In this document: positions 1-15,820 of the stretch, in pieces
How the letters are laid out: each line of letters begins with the position of its first letter
Numbering within the stretch: position 1 is the stretch's first letter
NCBI GenBank assembly: GCA_030998015.1
Contig: JARWMV010000243.1
Location: 496,001 to 560,000, forward strand
DNA length: 64,000 bases
Source of the DNA: Ceratorhiza oryzae-sativae
Lineage: Eukaryota > Basidiomycota > Agaricomycetes > Cantharellales > Ceratobasidiaceae
Direction of reading: 5' to 3'
Notes under the pieces: generated by a model
Seen by the model: only the letters and a program-made list of their open reading frames with translations
Database searches by the model: none
What the model was told of the DNA's origin: nothing
Made by a program: the position numbers and the translations under genes

Positions 1-1482
1 GGCCAAAGCCGAGCTATGGATACTGACGATGTTCTAGACGCTGGCTGTGGCTGTTCTTGGCTATCGCGGGAGGATATTGAGTGGTGCACTCGACCAAATG
101 ATGATGTTGAGGTTTGCAAAGCTCGATAGATACAACTATGAAGAAGTATTTAACCTTTCAACGGCGGCCTGGCCACTCCAAGGGCGGATTTTCCTTGTCC
201 AACAGCTAGGCGCAGGGATTTTGTTCAAGTGAAGTCGTGTAGCCGGCGGGTCATGCGTCAAGGGCAATCACCCAAGTCCTACAAGAAGACTGAGCATCGG
301 GTCAACGATTGATCAAACCGTCCAACCTGGACGCTGACGCATTCTGAGTAATAAAATTGCGGATCGATCGGCGGCCTGTTCGGTCATAATCAAGATGAGG
401 GGTCATCTCATAGTTGCGCATGTTTCGATACCGCCGAGAGCCGAAATAATTGGAAGATGCATTTGATTAGCGACATCCCGGGCAGCTAGTCGTCTAGAAT
501 TGAGGTTTTGGTGTGTAATTCTCAAAGTTTGCATATCATTTGTAAATGCGACCAATAGATCATTGGTGATATCCAGCGGGACGAAGAAGCTCGCCGAGGC
601 TGACTTCAAACGGACGAAAGAAATAGTAGGTCTGCGATGGTTTAGACGATGGGTGGTAGTAGGGACCTGGCTAGTCCTTGCGCTTATGGGCATCGTGGCT
701 AATGACGTCATGATGGTCACTAAGACACCACAAGGCGTGGGAGCACGAGTTTACATCGGTGAACGCGATACTATGCCCCGAGTGGGATGAAATGGGCGGT
801 TAATCTATGTGTTGACGGTGGTGTAGAAGACCCAGCGCGAGACTTTGGTTGCTGACGGAGATCGAAGCTTAGCGCTTGATTGTAGCACGTTGCTATCAAG
901 GCACCATCATCGGATATCATGGATTTACCACGACATGCTCGAAGTCTTCCGCATTGCTCCTGCTAATCCCCCAAGATGTGGCTATCCAAAGCAGAGCGCA
1001 GTTGCGGCTTGCAGCCCCGAACAAGACCCATCGGACTCGTTCCCGTGGATGCGGGGTTCAAGCCGCGATCCGATGCCGCGCGGCTGTTGGCTCGGTATAT
1101 AAAATGCATCTAGCTCAGACGATCTCATCAAAAATAGTGGCCACTCGAGACCGATCACGATTCGCATAATAGTCTGGCGTATATGTTTTCCTAAACAGGC
1201 ACCCTTGGCTTTCTCGGAGAACGCGGCCACCTGGGCGAATAAATGCTCATCGAGCGGTCATTTCGGAAAACATGTAAGTTGTGTATTAATTTGCGATTCC
1301 GATTCGTGATGATCAATCTCAAGGCAGACACGCGTCCTCCAAGAACGCTGACACACGTGCGTATTCATCCTAGTTCTCCGTTGACAAATCCACGAGCGGA
1401 TGACTGAGCGCTGTACAGAGCTGAGCTCGATATATAATGCGCTTTGCACAAAGCGTTTCCACGATCCACGGTTGGACTCAAT
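1..1482. other. Upstream region without a recognised gene
   Basis: Short overlapping frames occur on both strands, but none has a recognisable domain, convincing splice pattern or conserved motif. A TATA-like TATATAAAA lies at 1096-1104 with no supported gene behind it. The last ~60 bases hold the core promoter of the first esterase. Confidence 0.5.
1431..1438 (+). promoter_or_regulatory. TATA-like box of esterase 1
   Basis: TATATAAT lies 52 bases before the ATG at 1483. The second esterase has TATATAAC 53 bases before its ATG at 4593. The matched spacing supports both ATGs as the ancestral starts. Confidence 0.55.
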
Positions 1483-3814
<2,332 letters not shown>

Positions 3815-4539
3815 TCCATAAATAGAATATTTTATTTTGATTCAATTGATGTTTACTTTTCTGGTTAATCGGATGCTTGCAACCACGAAAAATGATCGAC
3901 ACTGACCTAATCCATGTAAGCAGCCTGGGGATACTACTCCCCCGCAAACGGTACGGAGCAACTATTACCGCTTCTCACTGACGTGTGTCGTACGAAGAAG
4001 CAATGCGTGAGGAGTTTGTCCCAGGTTGGCTAATATACCAACACGTGTGTAAGTCGTTTTACGGCTAGGGTCGAATGCTCGCAATATGAGCGACCAACGG
4101 AGTGTGAAATTTACTCAAGCTGTTCATTCTAAGGATGATGATGATTGACAGACTGCAGATTGTTCGAGAGCCGCGCTTTGCCCTTATTGCCTATAGGAGC
4201 GCTGCTATGAACCTGCCGGTGCGTTAACACTTGAGTTAATGCTTACTCAGTTTCTTGGGCCATTTCAGTGGTTTGATTACGTGTCACATACCTCGGCTTA
4301 AATTACGACTTGGGTCGTTTCTCCGAGCAAAATTGCCTTCGTGCTGCTTCATTTGGATCAAAGAAGCACATTTGAGGCGAGATTGCCCCACGGCTATTAG
4401 TTGAAGCTGGAGAGGTTGTCTATTCGCTACCGGAACATATATCTGTTTGGGGCTTACTGGCGAAGCTCGCGTCAATCCGGCGGGTTCTTGACGAATCGCA
4501 ATGTGTAGTGGGTGGGATTCGGAGATCATATGCTGGTCA
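3815..4539. other. Intergenic region between the esterases
   Basis: Non-coding spacer between the two tandem copies. I see no gene, repeat or RNA in it. Confidence 0.5.
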
Positions 4540-4547
4540 TATATAAC
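4540..4547 (+). promoter_or_regulatory. TATA-like box of esterase 2
   Basis: TATATAAC lies 53 bases before the ATG at 4593. A G-run (about 4554-4564) separates the two. Confidence 0.55.
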
Positions 4548-4592
4548 ATGTGGTGGGGGGGGGGCGTGGATGCTATATCGTCGAGTCCAGCC

Positions 4593-6925
<2,333 letters not shown>

Positions 6926-7569
6926 TCTACCAATATGAAGAGTGATCAGTGTGGTCCCAGTGATCTAGATGTTTGTCTTGAATGCTATTGCCTCTATGTT
7001 ACTTGACATCTGTGTAGAAAACATGCATGTATGCTAGAAAGTACTAGAAAGATGAGTCAGTAATCAAGTCAAGTGAGTGTCAATCTCATATGACTAAGAG
7101 CAATTTGTAGGCATAATTAGAGGCCCTGTGGGCCCTCTGGACACCATTCTCTACTCAATCTCATCCCTCTCTTTTAGTGTACTTAACTTCATACTTTAAT
7201 ATACAGTTAGGAATAAAACTGTACAAATGCAAGCTACTGTAAGCTTGCACAGGCTCTAGCTCCAGGAATACAGCACCTTGATCTCTGCATTTGTAACCAT
7301 TATATAGATACAGATCCTGTCTACCAAATGAAAAATGGTATATATATGCAAAAAAAATTTGACAAACAGATATCAACAATGACACATCAATGCCTTACAA
7401 AGATTCTGGAATGTTCCTTGAGTCACATGACTGTTAAACTGTAGAAGAATATACCAAGGAAAATAAAATAATTAACAGAAAAATGGCATTGTCATGGCAG
7501 GTTGTGACACAGAGAGCTAGGATATTCAGACACTGACTGTGGGATAACATACTCAACTGTAAGTCCATC
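6926..7569. repeat. CpG-poor flank with possible decayed copia-type LTR
   Basis: From about 6950 the base composition changes sharply: CG dinucleotides almost vanish. The stretch 7015-7160 shares short segments (for example CAGTAATCAAG.CAAGTG and AGGG/AGGCCCTGTG) with 18180-18270, suggesting decayed copies of one LTR family. Boundaries cannot be fixed by eye. No gene is seen. Confidence 0.35.
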
Positions 7570-8158
7570 TCCAGTAATATATTTTTACTCAGAGGTGCAG
7601 CTATTTCACAGTCTGCTAAGAAGCAAGCCACTGTTGCTTTATTGATGATGGAAGCTGAGTACATGGCACTTTCACACACATGTACTCAGGCACTTTGGCT
7701 GTTCCAGTTTCTCAAAGAATTATATTATGAAGCTGACAAACCAACCCTAATAATTTCAGATAATCTTGCTGTCCTTATGCTTTCAGTTGAGTTACAATAC
7801 CACAGACACTTGAAGCATATTGACATTTGCCATCACTTATGCACAATACCATCAAGCAACAGAAAGTATCTACTTTGTACATACTGTCCAAAGAGCACCT
7901 TGCTGATGTGTTCACTAAAGTGTTGCTGGTTTGCCATTTTAGTTACCTTACTAAGTCAATCATGGGGGAACTGTACACAACAGTTACTGAAGTCAAGGAG
8001 GACAAGTAATCAACTTGTTTAATCAATCTAATAGTTGTATTGAAATAATGGAATTGGTTTGAATGCTTGAAAGTCTGAAATGGTCTCTTAAATTATTTAT
8101 ATTCATGTAATATGTTTCTGATTCTTCCTGTAGCTACACCTACTTGATTAAGGGGGAG
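7570..8158 (+). mobile_element. Ty1/copia retrotransposon 3' relic (RNase H end)
   Basis: The frame through 7642-7840 encodes MEAEYMALSH and HLKHIDICHH, hallmarks of the copia RNase H domain. The frame then shifts near 7835 and continues as KEHLADVFTK, the usual C-terminal end of copia Pol. At 8150-8158 a purine-rich AAGGGGGAG is immediately followed by TGTAGAATATAC, the expected polypurine tract and start of a 3' LTR. The 5' half (gag, protease, integrase, RT) is absent, so this is a dead fragment. Confidence 0.8.
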
Positions 8159-8840
8159 TGTAGAATATACATGTACATACTCAAATGATCTAGAATGTGT
8201 ATAAGTCAGTAATTGTCACAACCTGGACTCTAGGCCCTGACATGTACTATTGAAGTACAGTTAATGAGGATAAAACCTCTACTTATAGTCCTAATCATTG
8301 GCTTGGGTTCACCACTAGGTGTTGCCCAGTTGTCTACTAAGGCCTCTGGTTAAGGTGGGTCTGATGTGTGATTCCCTGAATAGGGTTGTCATGCCACTTA
8401 GGTAAGGTAGGGGCCAGGCAGATGCTGCAGGGCTTATCTAAGTGCCATCAAAACTGTGTGACATGCATCACATTTTCCTATGTAAAGCAATTGTAGAGAG
8501 CCTATAAAAACAAGGTTAAACCTATTTTTTGTTGAAGCACATATATAATGCATATATGTGGTGTCCATGTGCCAGGAAACAAAGTGGTTGAGGACAAGAA
8601 TCAATGATAACATGTAGGATCTTGTCACTTGGATGACTGATAAGATCATGTGAATTGGTCATGCAATTGTCAACCCTGTGATTTATGACCCACTGCTTTC
8701 TTTGTGCTGTTTTGACAACCTGCAGGAGATCCCTTGTCTCAAGAATCACTGGCATGTTTGTAATCTTGGAATTTATGCCCAGCCTTGCCACTCAAAAAGT
8801 ACAACTCTGGTGTATTCCAAGTGCATATATCTAAGTTAAT
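8159..8840 (+). repeat. Probable copia 3' LTR and degenerate flank
   Basis: The LTR start is placed at TGTAGAATATACATG, directly after the polypurine tract. The 3' end was not recognised, and no matching 5' LTR could be paired with confidence. The rest of the stretch has no coding signal. Confidence 0.4.
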
Positions 8841-8845
8841 TTAGG

Positions 8846-10125
8846 TTGAAAACACACAAGCAGTATTGCACCACCAATCTGGAACCCCAGTTTCCTCAGG
8901 CTCTGACTCGGGAATGTCCACTCCATTTTTTCAACCCCATTTTTACTCTTCCTGTACCACACTTTAGTATATACCAGCCTCCACTTTGGTCAATCATTGA
9001 AAAAACCATACCATTGCTGGAAGAACACATCAACCCCAAAATGAAATTGGGGGCAACTCAGACCATGCTTCAGCTCACACTTCATGCTCTTGAGGACCCA
9101 AAAAGCATCCTTGAGCTCTTCTGTACCTATGTCAAAAAACCCAAAATATCCTGGACAGAAGCATTGGTCAACATTGCTCTGGCCAAAGATCAGGGTGAGC
9201 CACATGCCCAAACCTTACACTCATGAGCTTGTGCAGTAATTATTGACCTGGATTTTACACTCTGTGATAGCTATGGTCACAGCCAAAATGCATTGATAGA
9301 GCATGAAGAGTTCCAAAAGTTACTCTTGGAACATCTGCATAGTGTTGGCAAATATGTGACTACTATGCATGTAATCCAATTTACTGCTTGGTCAGACATA
9401 CAAGAGGACTGGGGGCTTACCAAACCTGTGTCTAAGACCACAGCAAAACACTGGATGCATGCTCTGAGGCATGAGCAGGGCCAGGTCTTGAAGCAGACCT
9501 ACTTTGATGGTAACAAGTGCCCAGATGATGTTGAATACTGTCAGGGCACTTATGTCAAAACCTGGAAGCAACTGGAGGGTTGAATGGAGTTGTTTGCATG
9601 CAAGAGGGATGAACCATCTAAGCTGCACATGGATCCAATCATTTGCCAAATTGTTGTCTGGTTCCAGGATGAATCAACATTCTGCACCAATGACTGGCAA
9701 ATATTTGTTTGGGCACTGACATTAGTGAGCCAAGACCCAATGCAAAAGGGTGAAGGGCATATGCTTATGGTATCTGATACAATATCTGCAGAATACAGAT
9801 GGATGGCCTTGCCAGACAGGTAATTATCCAATGTAAAATCTGCATATACCCCAAAATAACATGCTGTTTCAGATCAGATCAGGTGCAAGTGCTGTTCCAT
9901 GCTGGGAAGAATTGCAAGGGCTATTTTAATGCAGCCCATATGTACAAGCAAATTACCCATGCATGCAACATTCTAGCCAAACATTATTCAGGCAAGGATC
10001 ACTGGTTTGTGTTCAAAAACTCACCAATTCATCTTGCCTGCAGGCTAGATGCACTGTTAGTGACAAATATGCCAAAGTTCACACCAAAGGTGGGGTTGAA
10101 GAACTTCCTTGTTGAGGTGACTGAC
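8846..10125 (+). pseudogene. DDE transposase-like protein of a basidiomycete element (relic)
   Basis: Consecutive frames resemble a widespread agaricomycete transposase-like family. There is a helix-turn-helix-like part (LLLEHLHSVGKYV ... SKTTAKHWMHALRH) at 9293-9583, then VVWFQDEST and KGEGHMLMVSD at 9584-9822, then VLFHAGKNCKGYF and LAKHYSGKDHWFVF after a frame change near 9830. The Asp-rich WFQDEST and the WFVF.NS segment are where the catalytic acids of such DDE domains are expected; an Asn-Ser appears where Asp-Asn is usual. An in-frame TGA at 9581-9583 and loss of frame near 9230 show that it is inactive. Assignment comes from remembered family motifs, not a search. Confidence 0.6.
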
Positions 10126-10422
10126 AAGGAAGGTGTCAGAGCCAATGACCTGAACAGTAACACCTAACACTTGTGGGGCAAAGGCAGATCCAAGGGCTGT
10201 GATGCTGAGGATCAAGACTGCAACATCTAAGAAGGGATGCACAGTGAGGAGGATGGGTGCAACAACATGCAGAGGGGTTTCAGAAGTGCACTTGACCTTA
10301 GAGGTCTGGGCAGAGACTGCTTGGCTTGGTGACTGTGCAGGTAGAAGGTAGATGTCAACAGGAGGTTGAGTTCTGAGGCTTAAAGCTCTCAGACTCTCCC
10401 TTATATATTCATGGATGAGGCT

Positions 10423-10427
10423 ATACA
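10423..10427. repeat. Target-site duplication ATACA (left)
   Basis: Identical to 17816-17820 on the other side of the LTR unit. Removing the unit with one copy restores continuity with the second foldback copy near 19720. Confidence 0.85.
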
Positions 10428-11096
10428 TGTTATGACCCATCAAACAGACATAACAGAGTAACCAAATATTTTTACAGATTTATGGCATTTTTCCTAAGCA
10501 GAACAAGCCATAAACAAGGTCATGTGACCTTGGCACTTAACTGGCGCTTACAGTGGTTACCCTGAACTCACTCCAGCATTTCTCTCCCTTGTTACTTGGA
10601 GCGAGGAGTGAGTTGTCACATGATCTTGGCGCTTACAGCAGGATCACATGACCTCAGTGCTTATGGTGGTTACCCTGAACTCGCTCCAGCATTTCTCTGC
10701 ATTGTTACTTGGAGCAAGGAGCAAGTTGTCACGTGATCTCAGCGCTTATGGCAGGATCATGTGACCTCAGCACCTACCCCTCAGACCTCACACAGCTCTA
10801 TAAGATTCGGAGCTGCACAAACTTAAGACAAACAATTACCTAACCCATAGTACTGTACATAACCTGCACCTACTGTGGATTGTGCTTAGATAATACATCC
10901 GCAGCCACTGCAGCCACAGGCATATATAAGAAGGATAAAGCAAGACTGGACACCTCAGCTTGCTTTATCTCATCAACCACCATAGACCATAGCAAACACT
11001 GTAACTAGAACACTCAATACATACTGCATAGCACCAAACCATCAATGCAACCACTACTTAAGTGCTTTGCAAGGAAGCATCCAGAGGGTCACAACA
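10428..11096 (+). repeat. 5' LTR of the composite element
   Basis: TGTTATGACC ... GGTCACAACA. It contains two tandem ~113-bp units with GGTTACCCTGAACTC at 10555 and 10668, each near a GTCACGTGAC-like palindrome. A TATA motif (CATATATAAGAAGG, about 10920) and CT-rich initiator sequence follow. Many CpGs of the solo copy at 14197 are TpG or CpA here. Confidence 0.85.
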
Positions 11097-12888
11097 TTAT
11101 AAAGCAAGCCTAGAAGGGACAGAAGAACCTATTGTGATATACACCAACCATAGGAACCTCCAGTACTGGCAAAATGCCCAGATGTGGAATAGAAGGCATG
11201 CCAGATGGTATCTCACTCTGGCACCCTTCAATTTTCAGATTGTGTATAGACCAGGGAAACTCTCACAGAAGCCAGATGCCCTTTCCAGAAGGAGCAACCA
11301 TGGGGACACCCCTATGGAACCACAGATCATGATTCCAGAAGAAAGGTTCATAGGTTTCAAGGCAGAGGTACAGGGGAATTTCTGGGAGGAGCTTAAAGAA
11401 GCTCAGGAAGAAGACAAATCTATCAGATCCTTAAGGCTGAGTGTGGCAAATAAAGAACAACTACCACCCTCAGTACAGAAGGAATTTAGATGGTACAAAA
11501 TGAAGGAGGGCCTATTAAGGTATGACGATAGGCTCTACATCCCAGATGACAAGGACTTGAGGTTGAGTCTCCTTGAGGAGTGCCATGATGCCCCTGTGGC
11601 GGGTCATCAGGGACAAGCCCAAACACTAGAATTACTATCAAGGGATTACTACTGGCCAGGAATGAAGGCCCAAGTAAACCAATATGTGGAATCTTGTGAA
11701 ACGTGTCAAAGAAGCAAAGGACACAAACAAGGCACTCCCCTGAAGCCCTTACCAATCCCATGGAAACCATGGGCAGATGTTGCATATGATTTCATCATCA
11801 AATTACCTGTCTCAAAGGGGTACGACAGCATCTTGACAGTTGTAGATCACTTCTCCTGGCAGGCCCATTTCGTACCATGTCTGGAGAGCACCAATGCAGA
11901 AGAACTGGCAGAAATATTCATAAGGGAGGTATGGAGACATCACAGGACCCCAGAAACCACTGTCTCAGACCAAGGGCCAACCTTTAACAGCCAATTCCTA
12001 AAAGCCCTATACAAGGGAATTGGGACAAAGCCCAGATTCTCCACTGCCTTCCATCCAGAAACAGATGGACTGTTGGAAAGAACAAATCAATGGGTAGAAG
12101 GGTTCTTAAGAACCTTCTGCAATTATAGACAAGATGATTGGGTAAAATGGTTACCCATTGCTGAATTCTGCCATAACAACCATGTAAATGCTACAACAGG
12201 ACAAACCCCATTTGAAATGGTATATGGAAAAAACCCAAGATGGGTTGTCTGAGAGGGAGAAGAACCATCTGAGGCACCCACTGCAGACAACATGTGTAAT
12301 CAAATGGAAAAGGTATGGGATGAGGCAAGAGCCTCAATGGAATTACACCAACAAATGGAAAAGAAAGGGAAGGAATTCAAGGTAGGAGACAAGGTTTGGC
12401 TGCTCCTAACAAACCTCTTGTCCAAGAGACCCTCCAAGAAATTGGACAACTGAAAAGGGGGCCCTTTTGAAATCACAGAAAAGATCTCATCCCATGCATA
12501 TCGCCTGGACCTACCTAAAACCATATGCATACACAATGTATTCCATGTAAATCTCCTCTTGCCATTCACAGAAGATAAAGACTTCCAAAGAAGGCAGGCC
12601 AAACCACCACCAATCATAACAGAAGAAGGAGAGGAGGAGTATGAGGTGGACCACATTGCAAATTATGAATGGCAGAATGGCAAGCTGTTTTACCAAATCA
12701 GATGGAAGGGCTACGACCCAATAGAAGACACAATGGAACGTGCCAGCAAGTTTGCTGACATGAAAGAGGTTCTAAATGACTTGCAAAGGTGCTTACCAGA
12801 TGCACCAATGCCAGTCAAGACGAGTCAGCACTCAGGTGACTCAAAAGGCAGGCCAAAGAGAACCAAACGAGGACCTGAAAAGCTTTAA
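11097..12888 (+). pseudogene. Gypsy chromovirus Pol fragment: RNase H - integrase - chromodomain
   Basis: One reading frame runs from the LTR edge to TAA at 12886-12888, broken only by in-frame TGA at 12250-12252 and 12451-12453. In order it shows the end of RNase H (YTNHRNLQYW ... YRPGKLSQKPDALSR), the integrase zinc finger (H..H ... CETCQ), the integrase core with YDFI, VSDQGP and the DDE glutamate in TDGLLERTNQ, a GPFEI-type C-terminal domain, and a chromodomain (EYEVDHI ... IRWKGYDP ... WE replaced by ME). This is the Tf1/sushi chromovirus layout. Gag, protease and RT are missing at the junction with the 5' LTR. Both stops are TGA, consistent with G-to-A decay of TGG or C-to-T decay of CGA. 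Confidence 0.9.
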
Positions 12889-12941
12889 AAAGAGCCATCC
12901 AGGATACCCAAGAAAGGCCAGAGCCCGCTCTACCACCTCAC

Positions 12942-13796
12942 TTGCACCACAATACACCCGCAAAACCCCAAAACATGCCTTTCATCACTCACCCAGTTGC
13001 ACATCCCAACTGTTACATGCCACTTGTTGAAAATCAGGTGGCCCCACTTTGGCAGCCACCCACCACTAGGCAGCCAGCACCCTACCCTGGCAGGGAAAAT
13101 CGTCCTAAACTAGGGATGTACTGCTCCAGCATGGAAGATGCCCAGAGGTACACCGAGCAACTGTTGCCAGGGGCTAACCTAGTGTACATCCCAAAGAAGT
13201 TAAGGGATGAAAGGAACTGGATCGACAATGACAAGTACCTGGATCCCAGGTTAGGGGTCCTGATATGGCATGGAAGCCAGAAGCCAACAACGAGAAACAC
13301 CTTGCTAAGAACACTGATGTATGTCATTGACAATATTGTGGGACCAATGGTCGATGTGGTGGCCAAGGCAGCAAGACAACAGAGGAGGTCTGCAGGCCAA
13401 ATGGCAGATGGGGGGGACTGGGAGGTGGAGTGCCAGGCCAAGGCATTTTTGGAAGAGTGGAAGTTGACACTGGCCACACCATATGTGGGACTGCTTGAAG
13501 CAACTACCACTGATGAGATGTTTACTGCTATCAGGACAAAGCAGGCAAACATGAGCAACTTCCGAAATTGGGTGAAGGTGCACCCAAACAAAAATGCCAA
13601 TTATGACACAGATATGACGAGCCTTATGTCAAGCCTAGAATCACTGGTCATGGCTGAGGAAGAAGCAAAGCCAGTGATAGAGGAACCCACCCTGGACCCA
13701 GCTGCGGAGGAAGCCAAACAGGACTGGGACTGGTGGGAAAATGAGCTTGTTGAAGCTCTGGAGGAGGTGCCACTGTTGGAACCAGCCCCCATATGA
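12942..13796 (+). CDS. Unknown ORF X beside the Rep-like gene
   Basis: An uninterrupted frame of up to 284 codons; the better start may be the internal Met at 13116. No family recognised. The middle is hydrophilic with several Trp (DERNWIDNDKYLDP, GVLIWHGSQ). The C-terminal third is Glu-rich and acidic (EEAKPVIEEP ... WWENELVEALEEVP). It lies downstream of the Gypsy chromodomain, on the same strand as the Rep-like gene, and converges with the Cys-rich gene on the other strand across only about 85 bases that include a T15-type run near 13840. An intact frame of this length in an otherwise decayed island is notable. It could be a captured replicon gene or a retroelement accessory ORF. Confidence 0.45.
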   Translation: MHHNTPAKPQNMPFITHPVAHPNCYMPLVENQVAPLWQPPTTRQPAPYPGRENRPKLGMYCSSMEDAQRYTEQLLPGANLVYIPKKLRDERNWIDNDKYLDPRLGVLIWHGSQKPTTRNTLLRTLMYVIDNIVGPMVDVVAKAARQQRRSAGQMADGGDWEVECQAKAFLEEWKLTLATPYVGLLEATTTDEMFTAIRTKQANMSNFRNWVKVHPNKNANYDTDMTSLMSSLESLVMAEEEAKPVIEEPTLDPAAEEAKQDWDWWENELVEALEEVPLLEPAPI

Positions 13797-13880
13797 CCAC
13801 AGTGCCTCTCACGGATTCTTTCTCAAATGTATAAGAGTTTTTTTTTTTTTTACATATCAAACCTAATACATTTTTGCTCT

Positions 13881-15088
13881 CTATTTACGTTTGCCCTTGA
13901 GGGGCTGGGTATAGGGTTTCTTGCCCTTTTTATCCTTCTTATTTGTCTGAACAACTGACTGGGTAGTGGGCTGCAGCCAAGGGGCCTCCCCCCCTGGGAA
14001 GTCAGCCATGTAGTTCTGGAAACACCCAGAACCGGACACTGCAAAGGGCGAAGCCTCATCAAACAAGGGGGCAGAGCCCTCCTTGAAGAATTTGGCAAGA
14101 GCAGCCTGGTGAGACTGCTCCTCAAAGGACTTGTAGTCCTGATCAATGAGCACCCAGACATGCTCAAGGGTGGCCTCATGGGCCTGACCATTGAGGTGTT
14201 ATGACCTGTCAAACAGACATAACAAAACAACCAAATATTTTTACAGATTTATGGCATTTTTTCCTAAGCAGAACAAGCCATAAACAAGGTCACGTGACCT
14301 CAGCGCTTAGCCAGCACTTACGGTGGTTACCCTGAACTCACTCCAGCATTTCTCTCCCTTGTTACTTGGAGCGAGGAGCAAGTTGTCATGTGATCTTGGC
14401 ACTTACAGAAGGGTCACGTGACCTCAGCGCTTACGGTTGTTACCCTGAACTCGCTCCAGCATTTCTCTCCATTGTTACTTGGAGCGAGGAGCGAGTTGTC
14501 ACGTGGTCTCGGCGCTTACGGCAGGATCACGTGACCTCAGCGCCTACCCCTTGGACCTCACGCGGCTCTATAAGATTCGGAGCTGCACAAACTTAAGATA
14601 AACAATTACCTAACCCATAGTACTGTACATAACCTACACCTACTGCGGAGTGTGCTTAGATAATACATCCACAGCCACCGCAGCCACAAGTATATATAAG
14701 GAGGATAAAGCAAGACTGGACGCCTCAGCTTGCTTTATCTCGTCAACCACCATAGACCATAGCAAACACTGTAACTAGAACGCTCAATACATACTGCATA
14801 GCACCAAACCGTCAACGCAGCCACTACTTAAGTGCTCCACAAGGGAGCCTCCAGAGGGTCACGACATGAGGAGTATGCACTCTTCTACAGAGCAAGTAAG
14901 TAACATGAGACCAATGAAGAAAAGGCACATGTACCTGGCACCCCATGGAAGGACCAGTCCCTGACACCTCCATAGAAGTCTTCAAGGGAGGTGTTGCACA
15001 TGGCATCGCAGTAGGCACAGTACTCCCCCTCAGGGAGAGACCAGCAGGTGCAGTCAAGGGGATTGTAGTTAAGGGAAATAACGCACAT
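13881..15088 (-). pseudogene. Cys-rich orphan gene Y, interrupted by a solo LTR
   Basis: Starts at ATG 15088 and ends at 13881. Exon 1 (15088-14935) encodes a Cys-rich head (DCTCW, YCAYCDAMC). A 50-base GT-AG intron (14934-14885) follows. Exon 2 then runs into the LTR at 14866 and resumes at 14196, continuing ILLNGQAHEATLEHVWVLID to a Lys-rich tail. Removing the LTR with one TGAGG duplication leaves a continuous frame of about 160 codons, so the gene was intact before the LTR landed. The Cys pairs suggest a metal-binding or disulphide head, but no family is recognised. It is transcribed divergently from the Rep-like gene and convergently with ORF X. Confidence 0.5.
14197..14866 (+). mobile_element. 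Solo LTR with TGAGG target duplication
   Basis: Same family as the LTRs at 10428 and 17147 (TGTTATGACC ... GGTCACGACA). It is flanked by TGAGG at 14192-14196 and 14867-14871, so it is an independent later insertion reduced to one LTR. It keeps many CpGs, including four CACGTG-centred palindromes, where the outer LTRs mostly carry TpG/CpA. That fits a younger age. Confidence 0.9.
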
Positions 15089-15820
15089 AGTAAAGATGGG
15101 ATGAGGAAGGGAAACAACAAAACCACAAACATTAAAAAATCACAGTGCAACACAATAACTTGCACAAACATCAAAACAAAGTCTGGTCAGGTGACACGAA
15201 CAGACATGTGACCATCTGCCAGAAAACAAACAACAAAGCACAGGAATCTCATGACCTAGCCTAGTCATGCAAATATACGCTATCCCCTAACTACTGGAGG
15301 GGTCGGAGAGGGGGCACCAACCAAAGTGGAGGAGCGGAGGCCCCAAGCGTAGCAAGGAATAAGGCCAATGCAGGGGAACACAGGAAGGGCACCCCTCAGG
15401 GATGCATCATAACCAGCACAAGCCTACATCAGGAAACCACATGACCACAACAACCAGAGAGGGTATATCTAGGGGACGCCTTTGGGGGTAAAAGGGGCTA
15501 TCATCTCATGCCCTCCCCATAAGACGCATCTACCTCTAAAAATACCAACAATGCTAAGCGAAGATGGCTTGAACATGGGAACACCCCAGCCAAACAAATC
15601 AAGCACAGGGCGGAGGTCAGCATCGCCATCACTGGTGCCCTTGGAATCAAGCTGAGCCCCCTCACCTGCTTCTATGTGGCTTATGCTGATGGATCGCAGG
15701 TCTGAAGAGCTGACTGAAACTGCACCAGCCCCCTGATTCTGTGTCCAGACCAGGGCGGTGCTGCTGACCTGGTCGAAGCTCTGCAATCAGCCCTCAAGTG
15801 GGCTCGCCACCTGATACGAG
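15089..15820. other. Intergenic region between gene Y and the Rep-like gene
   Basis: About 0.7 kb between divergent genes. A frame near 15720-15812 (ADLVEALQSALKWARHLIRG) could be an out-of-frame N-terminal part of the Rep-like gene. I found no canonical geminivirus nonanucleotide or clear origin stem-loop by eye. Confidence 0.35.

Noticed and set aside
14197..14866. Central LTR as the boundary of two full elements
   Set aside because: Its own TGAGG duplication on both sides and the continuous gene Y frame across it show a solo insertion.
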